Source: Planctomycetaceae bacterium (lineage in GTDB: Bacteria; Planctomycetota; Planctomycetia; Pirellulales; Pirellulaceae). From it: a stretch of DNA of 64,000 bases. Location of the stretch: positions 29,861-93,860 of the forward strand of contig JACKHN010000026.1 in NCBI GenBank assembly GCA_020638975.1, written 5' to 3'. The position numbers and the translations under genes were made by a program. Shown here piece by piece: positions 48,901 to 60,900 of this stretch. Every line of letters begins with the position of its first letter. The first letter of the stretch is position 1. The notes beneath the pieces were generated by a model, which made no database searches, was not told where the DNA came from, and saw nothing but the letters and a program-made list of their open reading frames with translations.

Positions 48901-51900
48901 CACACCATCAATACAACCGCCAGCAGCCTCGTCCAATCCAACGAACTGCCATTTGTCCTCACGGTTCCCGTTACGGGTGCTGCCGCGTTCAGCGAAGGTG
49001 AAACGTTTACGATACGTGACAATCAAACCAACACAGTCGAGACTTTCGAATTCGACACCAACGGTTCAACAACTGCGGGCAATCGACCGATTGCGATTAG
49101 TGTTGGCGGCACTCCTGATGACGTTGCCAATGCGATCGCCTTGGCTATTTCAAACAGCTCTCTTACCACTTTGAATCCGGTGACGATTGGTGCCGGTAAC
49201 CTGCACATTGGCGGCACGGTTGGCACCTCACATACGATCGATGTGTCAGGCACACCGAATGCCTCGCAGAGGGGCACTCCCGGCGTTTCGGTTGGCAACT
49301 TCGGCATTCTGTTCCTGCCGACCGATACCTCGCTCCAAACGGCGATTCGCGTCGCGGACGCGATCAGCCTGAATCCGACGCTCAATTTGAGTGCTACGCT
49401 CGACACAACCTTGGGCAACGTCGTCCAGTTGGGAGGCGCGACATTCAATCCTGGGAATTCGTCGCTGATTCCTCAAGGCAATCAGCCGATCTTCGTCCAT
49501 CCGACGCAAACGCCGGCAGATGTGGCCGCACAAATTGCGCAAGCCATTCGACTCAGTTCGTTGGGCGCGTCGGTTATCCCGCATTTCAACAATGACCCAA
49601 ATCTTGATGGTCATCGAATCAACCTTGAAGGAGCCAGCAGCGTGCAAGTCAGTGCCGGAGCGGCAACTCACTTGGCGGTTGTGGGCAACGTAGGTGTCAC
49701 GCCTGGGAACGTGATCGCTTCGATCAATACCTCGATGTCGCGCGACCAAGTCGCCGTCGTTTTGGATGGAGTCCTTGAACAGTTATTCTCTAATCCGGCC
49801 TTGGTCGCGACGGCGGGCGACGCGATCTCGGACGGCGACTCATTCATCTTGAACGACAGCGTAAACGCGCCGGCCACGTTTGAATTCGACAGTGGCTTTG
49901 TAATGTCGCTCCCGCCAGCTGGCAGCAACGAGTTGTTCGGTGGGGTGAAAGACGGTGTCACGTTCACCATCACCGACCCCAACGATTTGAGCCAACCGCC
50001 GCTGACCTTTGAGTTTGACAAGGATCACCTGATCCATCCGCTCGGAGCACCGACGGTTGCGACCGGCAACACGCCGATTTTGATCGCGGACAACGCTTCT
50101 GGGGGCGCGGTGGCTCGGGCGGTGGCGAATGCGGTGAATACAAATACAGCCGCGGCGGCACTCGGGTTGCGAGGAACCGTTCTCGGCGGTGGCGAAGTCC
50201 AGTTGGGCGGTCGTTTCGGCCAGATTCTTACCTTCTCGCCCGGCAGCGGGCTGGCCCGCACTGACGGCGCACCGTTCATTCTGGAGATTCCGGAAGCGGG
50301 TGGTGATATTACGCTGGGCGGCATTCGCGACGGCGCGACAATTACCTTCACCGATGGTGCCACGAGCATCACGTACGAATTTGACAAGGGCTTTGGAGTT
50401 GGCACCGATGCGAATGGAAACGTGCATCGTCGCATTGGCATCACGGATAATTTTTCACAATCGCAAGTGGCCACGGCGATTTTGAGCGCGCTGCGGTCTT
50501 CGGGAAGCGCAACGCTTGCAGCCCTTGGAATTGACCTCAACAACTCCGTTGCACTCGCTGGCGGTTCTCGCATTCGACTTGCCGGCACCACCGGTACGCG
50601 GATTGAATTGAGCCTTGGCAACAACGTGACACAGCCAATTTCGGAACCTGGCGTCACACCGACGGTGTCGATTCAGGTTCCTCAGACGCTTACGTTGCAA
50701 GTGCCAGAATCACTGAAGCTGCATGTCCCGGCGGCGGGTGGTCAGACGGGGGGAATTGTCGATGGCGAAACCTTTGTGCTGGACGATGATGCCACCGACA
50801 ACGTGATTGGCTTGGTGTTCGAGTTTGACAACAACAACAGTGTTCGATCCGATGCCAACGGAATTCAAAACATCCCCGTCTTCTTTACCGCGACCGACAG
50901 TGCCGATCGGATTGCATTGTCGATTCTCGACGCCATTGCTTCCCGTCCTCAATTGGCGTTGTCCCCGACAAAGTTCGGTGGCGATGGCAACATCGATTTG
51001 GGCGGCACAAATGCTTCGTTGACGCTGCCCACAGGCACACGCTTAATTCGCACGGGTCCTTTTGCGTTTCAATTGCCTGCGGCTGGTGGTGGTGTGGGCG
51101 GCATCCTCGACGGCGGAACGTTTGACATCGATCTCAATCCGTTCGACGCGATTCCGCCAACGCGTTTTGAGTTCGATTCAAACAACAGCTTCAATGCGGC
51201 CAATATTCGCATCGGTTATACGACCTTGGATGATGCGAACATTCTGGCCAATCGAGTGATTACGACCGTAAAAAACACGTTTAACACGCTCCACCCACAA
51301 CTCATCAATGGGCCGTCGGGAATCGAAATCGGCGGCTTTGCCAACACGTCCTTGGTCACGTCCGATCCGGCCAACGGAGTCACAAGTCATCTGACACAGA
51401 CCGGAGTCGCCGGTGGTTTGATCGATTCGAACTTCGACAGTTTCATTATCAGCGATGGCGTCAATCCCCAGGTCATCTTCGAACTGGATCTCGATGGTGC
51501 GGTGTCGCCAGCGAACTCAGGCATCTCGATCAAAGCGTCTTCGCTGTCGCAGAATCTAGGTACTCAGAATCAGATCGCCGGCGCGATTATCAATGCGATC
51601 GTCGCCGCAGGCGTGGGGCTGACGCCACGCTATCTTGGCGATGGCACGATTCATCTAGGCGGGACTGCGTTGCACCAGCTCGATACCGAACGGTCGCGCA
51701 GCTTCTTCGCCAGCGATATCGGTTTGACCCAATCAGGACAACCTGGCCCAATTGCCGATGGCGAAACCTTCCTGGTTGCGGTTGGTGGTGGCAATCTCGT
51801 GTTCGAGTTTGACAACGATGGCTCGGCGACCGCTGGCCGGATTGCGGTGCCATTTACGAACGACCAAACGACTTCGGAAATCGCACAGTCGATCATTACG

Positions 51901-54900
51901 ACCCTGCGGAGCAACGTTGGCAACTTGTTCCCACGCCAGTTTGGTGATCACGAAGACATCATTGACTTCGGCGGAAACGAGAGTCACGTTCTCGACACGT
52001 CAGGCACAGCCAATCTAACGCAACGAGGATTGCCTGGCAGCCAAAGTCCTCGTGTCCCCATTATCTTCTCGCCATCATCTCAGTTCCAAGCGTCAGAAGT
52101 TGCCTTGGCCGCTCGCAACGCGATCAACAACACAGCACCTTCGATCGCCGTGGACTTGCTCGTTAACGCAAGCGTGCAAACGGTTGCTGGTCGCACCGAG
52201 AACGTCGTTACGTTGACTCACCAGACGGGCTTGCCGTCCGACGTGTCGTTCAGGACACAGTCCACACTGACAGGGATCCCCGCGCTCGTCAGTCGAGCAG
52301 TTGGAAACATCATCAAGCAAGAGAAGGACCTCATTCGTGTGATCGGTCACACGGTTAACGACCGCGGTCCGCTCGGATTCGATAATGCGTTGCAAGGCGA
52401 TCAATTTGGTAGCGTGGCGGATCGTTTGCCGTTGCCGACCATTAACGATCGGACCACGGCGGCTCGTGGGTTCAGCAACATTCACGAAGGTATCTACATC
52501 GACGATATCATCATCGGGTTTGCGGAACGCGGCGAAATGGCGACTGGTGCGACGACAAACGCCAGCTATGTGAGTAATCCCGATTTGTCCGGCACACAGG
52601 TTTTGACCGGCGAGTATCAAGTTGAGATTCGCAAGAGTACGGACTTTGGTGTTGCGGGCTCGACGTCCCAGCGTGCCGGGCTGTTCCGCTCCTTCGACAC
52701 GAATGATCGATTGGCGGCGGGGTTGACCATCATCGCTCAACCCGGTGCGAACATTTATGATGGCCAGACGTTTGTAATCAGCGATGGCATCAACAGCGTC
52801 ACGTTCGAGTACAACGACACGTCGGTCGGCAACGGCATTCAGACGGGGCGTCATCCGATTCCTTATACGGCCCGCAGCACGGATGCCGAAGTTGCACAAA
52901 CCATTCGTGATGCTATCAATTCGCCGACCGTGCAGACCGTATTGCCCACCCTTTCCGCCGGTCTTGGGGATGGCACGCTTGTCGGTGTAGGAACACCAAC
53001 GGTATCAACGACCAATCGAGTGAACGTTTACGGTCCGGCACATCTCACCGTTCATGGCAACAATGGGAAAGAGACTAACGACTTCATTGACGAAGCAACG
53101 GAAACGGGAATTGTCGGTCGCAATTCACCGTCCTTCCTCGTGTCGGGTGCGATCGGCGACAATCAGCGTCACCCTGTTCAGAAAGGGCTAGATGTTGACT
53201 TGTATCGCATTCAACTCTTCCGTGGAGAAACGATCAGCATCGACATCGACGCGGAGGAAATCGGCTCCGAGCTGGATTCGATGCTGCGAGTCTTCGATGC
53301 GTTCGGCAACCAGCTGGCTTTCGACAATGCGACGATCGCTCCGTCCGAGACATCGCGACGCAACTTCCGCGATCCGTTCCTGTCCTTTACCGCGCCATCG
53401 TCCGGCACCTACTTCGTCGGTGTCAGCGGACAGGGAAACAACAGCTACGATCCGAACTTGGAAGGCAGCGGTGTCAACAGTTCGATTGGATTTTATCAAC
53501 TCGAATTGACGTTCGGGGCAATCAGTGCCGCTGATTTCTTAGTCTTTGACGACGTTGGTGACAGCAATCTGCTGCGTGAACAGGGCCAGATTCTAATCGA
53601 GGCAAATCGCATTGCGAATTCCGAGCAGTTTGGCATCAGGGTCGATTCTGCGGAACGCGGTGTCGTCACGAACACGCTGACCTTTAACGGGACATCAACC
53701 GTTGTCACGCAAGTTATTGTGACCCCGAATTCCAACGGGACGACGTCAACGACAACCACGACAACGACTAACACGCCAACGTTTGTCAGAACGGATATCC
53801 TCTCCCAATCTGGCAGCACCGAAGTCAATTCGCCGCCTGGCCCGGCATCACCCGTGCGTAATCTGCTCGAGTTGAACACCAACGGTCTCGTGCCTGGCGT
53901 CGTGATCGAAAACAACGTCATTTTTGGTGGCCAACAAGGAGCAATTCACTTCAGCGGCAACACGCGTCCCGCTGGCGAAGAAAGAGGCGCAGTTCCGTTT
54001 GGACGCATCGTCAACAATACGCTGTTCGGCGTCAGCGGAACACTTGTCCCACGCACGCAAACGGTCGATATCGGCATCTTGGTCGACGACTTCGCGGCTC
54101 CGACGATCTTGAACAATATCGTGGCCAATTTCAATACGGGCATTCGTGTTGTTCCCGATGGCGTATCCGACAGGCTGACCGTTGTTGGTGGTCAGATTTA
54201 CCAAGGCAATGCCGCAACGACGATCAGCGGTGTCGCCTCGGAAGACTTCGCAATCAATCTGAGCAACCCAGACCCCACGGCGTTGCCCAACGGACCGAAT
54301 TGCAACACCGATCTACACGATGCGAACGTCCTGTTTGTAGATGCCGTGAATGAGAACTTCTATCTCCAACCTTGCTCGAACGCGATCGACAACTCAGTCG
54401 GCTCCTTGCTGGATCGTGCTGATCTCGTTCGCGTCCGTGCTCCGCTGGGCATTTCTCCTTCACCGATCTTGGCTCCTGGAAACGACGTCACCGGGCAAAA
54501 GCGAGTCGATGATCCAAATGTCGAGACGGCTTCTGGATTCGGCGAGAATGTGTTCACGGATCGCGGTGCAATCGATCGAGCCGACTTCGCGGGCCCGACG
54601 GCAAACTTGTCGCAACCCGCCGATAACGACGCCGATGGTGTCGACTTGCGGAGCAACGAAGTCTCCATCGTGCAACTTGGACAAGGGATCGTCGGATCAA
54701 GCTTCGAGATTCGGTTGGTCGATGGCGTTGAGCCAGCTGACCCAACCGATGGCTTGGGTGTCGATGACCGAACGGTGGTCAGCAGCGCCGTTGTCGTCCA
54801 ACGCGATGGCGTAACGTTGCAGGATGGCGTCGATTACTCGTTCAGCTACAACGCGACCAGTGACATCATCAAGCTGACTCCCCTTTCCGGAATTTGGAAG

Positions 54901-57900
54901 CCTGACAGCTTATACACGATCACGTTGAACAACACCGATCGCTTTGTGATCGCAACGCCTGCGGGCGACGAGCTTAACGATGGTGATGCCATCCTGATCG
55001 GAGATTTCCAACCCCGCACCGACCGTTACGAATTTGAAAGTGGTTACAGCCTGCATGTGCCGCAGACGTTGACGGTTCAAGTGCCAGCCGCAGGCGGGCG
55101 GTTGGGCGGCATTCGCGATGGTGGAACTTTCACAGTCGCCTTTAATGATCAGATCACAGGCCTGCGAACTGTGACCTTCGAGTTCGACAAAGATGGCTCG
55201 TTCAATGCATCCAACGTGCAAATCCCCTTTACGAGCGTCTCGACACAGGACGAAATTGCAATCTCGATGGTCCGCGCTTTGGCGAACGCGAACTTGGGCC
55301 TTACCCCAGTCAACTTGGGACACGGGCGAGTCCACCTCGGTAGCAGAAGTGTTCATCAGTTGACGCTGCCGACGACCGGAGGCGGTCGCACGACGCTGAC
55401 TTCCGTCGGAGTTGCCGGTGGTGTCGCCGACGGGGATCAATTCACGATCGATGACGGCACGAGAGTTGTTCGCTTCGAGTTCGACTCCAACGGCACAACG
55501 CGTCCGAATGTGTTGCCAGTTCCTTTCAATACTCGCCAAACACACGAAGAAATTGGCAGGAACCTTGCGGCTGTTGTCAATCAAGCGATCGCGGACGGGA
55601 AGATCGACGCTGCGGGTGCATTGCGTGCGAATCATCTTGGCAATGGTGTTGTGCAACTTGGCGGGACACCACAGCACATCGTTCGGACAACGCTGAGCAA
55701 TCTAACTCAGTCAGGAACGCCCGGTGTGAGCCAAGCTTACGGCCTGCGAACGAAGGACGCATCGCTTCGCATTCAAACACCAGAAGCTGGGCTGCATCTG
55801 ATTGTTCCGCAGACAGGTGGTGCGGCGATTGCCGATGGCCAATCCTTTACGATCCGAAATCGGACCGGAAACAGCGTGCGATTCGAGTTTGATAGCAACA
55901 ATTCGACGACAGCAGGCAGCGTCCGCGTTCCGTTTGCTACCAGCAGCGATCGAAACCAAGTCGGCAATTCGATCGCTGTCGCCATCGCTGGAACGACTTT
56001 AGGAATTACGCCCGTCAATCTCGGTAACGGTGATATCGACCTCGACACCGTATTCCACGTCATCGACACCACGAACAGCCCGACGCTCCGACAAACAGGC
56101 ATCGCGGACGGGCAATTCTTCACGATCGACGACGGAGTTACCCTCACGACGTTTGAATTCGACAGCGACCAGGCTCCTGGAATCGTCACGCCAGGGCGAA
56201 TCCGAATTGCCTTCGGTGCCAATGACAGCGCCAATCAAATCGGAAACGCCATTGTTGCCGCAGTGAACATCTCCAATGTCGGAATTGATCCGCTACGCCA
56301 GATGCTGAATCTGGGCAATGGACTGCTCGACGCCGGTGAACCGGACGCCAACAGCTTGTCGCATCTGTGGGACACAACCAGCACGAATCTTGGGCAAACG
56401 GGTGTCTCCGGCGGAATCCGCGATGGCGAGACTTTCCAGATTTCTTTGGTGGACAACTCCGGATTCCCACTCAATACGGTAACGGTCGAGTTGGATCGCA
56501 ACGGCATTCAAAGTCCGGGGAATATCATTGTCGTCTTTGGCGATACGAGCACCGCCAGCGATATCGCCAACACGATGGTACCTGTGTTGTTGTCCTCAGG
56601 TCTGGGCTTGAACGCCATCCACAAAGGCTTGGGTACGATCGACATCGGCGGAACCGCGAACCATCGCATCAGTCTCGCCAATACACCTGTACCAACTCAT
56701 CTCACGGTTCTTGGCTCGCCTGGCGACAATGCCGCCGTGTCGATTCCATTTGTGCCTTCGGCGGCGTTTACGGCGACGGATGCAGCGGTAGCTCTGAACA
56801 ACGCGATCAACAATGATCCGCTTTCTCGGATCAACGTCAACGCGAACCTCGGTAACGGCGCGACGGTGGTCGTTGACGGGGCACGCAGCGTAAGCTCCTC
56901 GCTCAACTTCCTTGGAGCAACGTCCGGCAGCATTCAGTACATGCCGGCGATCAAGGATTTGGCCACGAATAACTTGAAGCCAAATCAGTTGACCGGCGAG
57001 ACCCAGTTCACGATCGTGCTGGGCGATGTCAACCTCGACTATGGCGACGCCGCAGATCCGGCCTTCCAGACCGTAGCCGGCAGCAACGGTGCCGTACATT
57101 TTATCAGCAACGGCTTGCTGCTGGGCACCAAAGTCGACGCGGACGTGAATGGTCAGCCGAATCTTGTCGCTTCGGGTGACGACCGCGATGCGTTTATCGA
57201 TCTGACACTTAGCAAACTGGTACCGTTGACGCCCGCCGCGGCTCCCTTCGCGATCCAGATCCCGACGGGACTCCAGGTCCCCGTGACTGGCAGCGGCATT
57301 GGCGGAATTGCCGATGGCAACACGTTGATTATCGGAGATGCGACACGAACGATCACGTTCGAGTTCGACAGCGATGGCAATACGCAACCGACCAATGTCG
57401 CGATCAGCCTCACACCCGGTGATCAAAATAGTATCGCCAACGCGATCGTTACCGGCATCGCCAACCAAGGCCTGAGCCTCAAAGCCGTGAACGCGGGCAA
57501 TGGACGAATCGTAGTCGGCATTGCTTCCAACGGTTTGTTGAATATTTCGGGCACACCTTCGCTGACGCGCGTCGCGGGGGTGAGCGAAGGAGAGACATTT
57601 GGAATCACCGATAGCACGACAGGCCAAACGGTCACCTTCCAATTCGACGATATCGGTACGGCCACTGCGGTTGCTGGCAATAACATCCCCGTGCGTTTCA
57701 CATCAGGCAGCACTTTGAACCAGGTGGCTGACGCGGTTGTCACGGCGATCAAGTCGGTCATGCCGACCTTGGGCACGCAACTGGTTGGTTTGAATCCGAC
57801 AAATCTCGGTGGCGGAGTCGTAAATATCGGTGGTGGTCCAACGCACCGCATCGACACGATCAACACTTCCTTAAAGACGTTGGGAGTGCCTGCCTATGAA

Positions 57901-60900
57901 TTGCAGGCTCCGGGTATCGGGTCGGTGATTCAAACTCAGCCAGCCGGACTAAAGTTGATTGCCCCGCTGTTCGGCGGTCGAGTTGTCACGGAAGGCGAAC
58001 AGTTCACGATTACCAGCGGTTCTGTACGTGCGACGTTTGAACTCGATAGCGACGGAAATACGGCGCCCGGGAATTTCGTCATCAACTACACCGCGACAAG
58101 CACACAGCAGGCGATTCTGAATCAGATTCGTACGACCATTGCCAGCGTGCCACAACTTGCGTTAAGCCCCACGGACCAGGGTGATGGCGTTCTCGATTTG
58201 GGGCAAGTGTCACATACGATTAACCTCGGGACGACGGCATTGACGCAATCGAATGCCGCACCGTTCGTCATCCAGGCACCGGCGGCTGGCGGCGCTGCCA
58301 TCGCCGATGGCGATACCTTTACAATTCGGAAAGGGACGAACGCACCTGTTCGATTTGAGTTTGATAGCAACGGGTTCGCGACCAGCGGGAACGTCCGCGT
58401 CGTCTTCACGCGATTCAGTCGCCCACAAGATATCGCCACAGCCCTTTCCACCGCGATTCGAAATGCGACGTCGTTGGATCTGACACCAGAAGACCTCGGT
58501 GGTGGTGCACTCCGTCTGCGTGGGCCAAAGCCCACGCTGGATGTGGTGGCGGCACCAAGTCTCACGCAGGCCGGGCTCTCCGACGGACAGACGTTCCAGA
58601 TCGACGACGGTGATCGAGTTATTACCTTCGAGTTTGACTCCAATGGCATCGCGGTGCCAGGCAACCCCACCATCAACATCGCAGACAACTTCACCCTGCT
58701 TGTCCCGACGGCTGGCAGTGCTCCTGGTGGTGTTGCGAACGGACAGACCTTCTCAATTCGCAATAGCACTACGGGTGTCAACCGAATCTTCGAGTTCGAT
58801 ACCGATGGCTCGGTAGCCACGGGCAACACGCCGGTCGCTATCACAAGCCTTGGCAGCCGTGATATGGTTGCCAACGCAATCGTGACCGCCGTGGCTGGTG
58901 CCACGACACTTGGGCTGTCACCCGTTCACGCGGGCAATGGCGTTGTCGTCTTGAGAGGCACGACAGCCGCTCACTCCGTGGACACGACACTAACGCCATC
59001 GCTTTCCGCAGGCACTCGCTCCCAAACGCTCGACGAGTTGACCGTTGGCATCATTTCGGCAATCGCGAAAGCTCCGCTCGATCCGCCGCTCTCGCCGGTG
59101 TATCTCGGTAATGGAGTCGTTGATCTTCGCTCGACCAGCGCTCACGTTATCGATGTCTCGCGCTCGAACTTGGCGACTTACGGCGAAGCCAATGGTGTTG
59201 CCGATGGCGAAACGTTCTCGATTACCGATGGCACCAAAGTGGTCAACTACGAGTTCGACTTTGATGGCAACGTTACGATCGGCAATACCCCCATCAACCT
59301 GGTCTACAAGCAAACGATTCAGATTCCGGCGGCCGGTGGCGGCCAAGGCGGAATCGTTGATGGCGATTTGTTCGCGATCAACTTGGGCTTGGGAGCACCG
59401 GACGTCAACTTTGAGTTCGACTCGAACGGCAGCACGACTCCAGGGAACACGGTCATTACGTTCTCGAACCTCAGCACGCAAGCCGATCTTGCGACCCTGG
59501 TCGCCAACTCGATTGGCAGCGCAGGTTTGGGCTTGTCGCCGCAGAACCTTGGCGATGGCCGCGTGATGCTGGCTTTGGATGGAACGGATGCGAACACCAA
59601 GTTGGATACATCCGGTTCGGCGACCCTGACGCAGTTCCTTACCGATGATGTTGCCACGGCCGTCCTCAACGCGATTACCAGCAGCAATTTCTCCTCTGCC
59701 TTTGTGGTGACCAGCTTGGGCGACGGACGGATTCATGTGGAAGGCCCTTCGAGTCACGCACTGAACCTCGCGCAGAGTCGCTTGCAGTTGCTGGATCGAC
59801 TGCCGAGTGGCATCCAGACGCTGAGCGGTGCAAATATGACCGACGGTGATTCGTTCATCATCGGCGATGGCTCCAAGACGGTCGTGTTTGAGTTCGACAA
59901 CCCAACGCTGAGTAACGGAGTGACTTCAGGCCGAGTTGGTGTTGCCTTCCTACCGGCGAACAGCCCGTCCCAGATCGCCGACGCGATCGTCAGCGCCATC
60001 GAATCGCAAGGACTCGCGCTGACGGCGACCCATGTTGGCAACGGGTTAATCAGCTTGGACGGTGACGACGAAGACGGCGTGATCTTCGAGGGCGGATTGA
60101 TTCGCACGGTTGACACACGCGTTGTCGTCACGGCGTCACAGCCCGGCTTGCTCGACGCGTGGGTAGACTTTAATCAAGACGGCGACTGGGTAGACGCAGG
60201 TGAACAGATTTTCGCCAGCCAACCGCTGAAGGCAGGACTAAATACGCTATCGATCGCCACGCCAGCGAGTGCGAAACTTGGCTTTACAACGGCACGATTC
60301 CGATTGAGCACTGCAGGCGGATTGCGACCAACTGGTCTGGCAGCGGACGGCGAGGTCGAAGACTACCAAATTCGTGTCATCACGAACGTGGCTCCAACCG
60401 TACTCGCTCCGATCAGCGACGTTGCCGCCTTAGAAGATGACCCGGCCACACAAGTCAGCCTGACCGGAATCTTTGGCGATGTGGACATCACCAACGGCAA
60501 CGCAGATCATCTCACCTTGCGTGTGGTCTCGAACAGCAACCCGTCGCTCTTGACGCCCACGTTGGCCGGCACCTCGCTCACGCTGAACTTCCGACCCGAC
60601 CAAAACGGCACCGCGAACATCACAGTGGAAGCACGCGACCAAGGCGGATTAACGGTCACTGACACGTTCACCGTCGTCGTGGGTGCTGTGAACGACAATC
60701 CTGTCGTCATTGCACCGCTGCCGGACATTCAACTGAGTGAGGACAGTGCAGCGATTTCGGTGAACATCGGCACGGCATTCTCCGATCCAGATATCGCAAC
60801 GAATGGTGATACGCTTACCTATAATCTCGTGTCGAATGACAACCCGACACTGGTACAGGTTTCGCCGAATCCATTCACCGGGCCGGTGATTACCCTTTCC

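Noticed and set aside
53740..53780. Threonine-rich run as a possible phase-variable tract
   Set aside because: The codons (ACG, ACA, ACC, ACT) are mixed and the stretch is short, so slippage is unlikely.
43720..60060. CRISPR-like or tandem DNA satellite in the repeat arrays
   Set aside because: The repeats are diverged at DNA level and conserved as protein units in one frame; there are no identical direct repeats with unique spacers.
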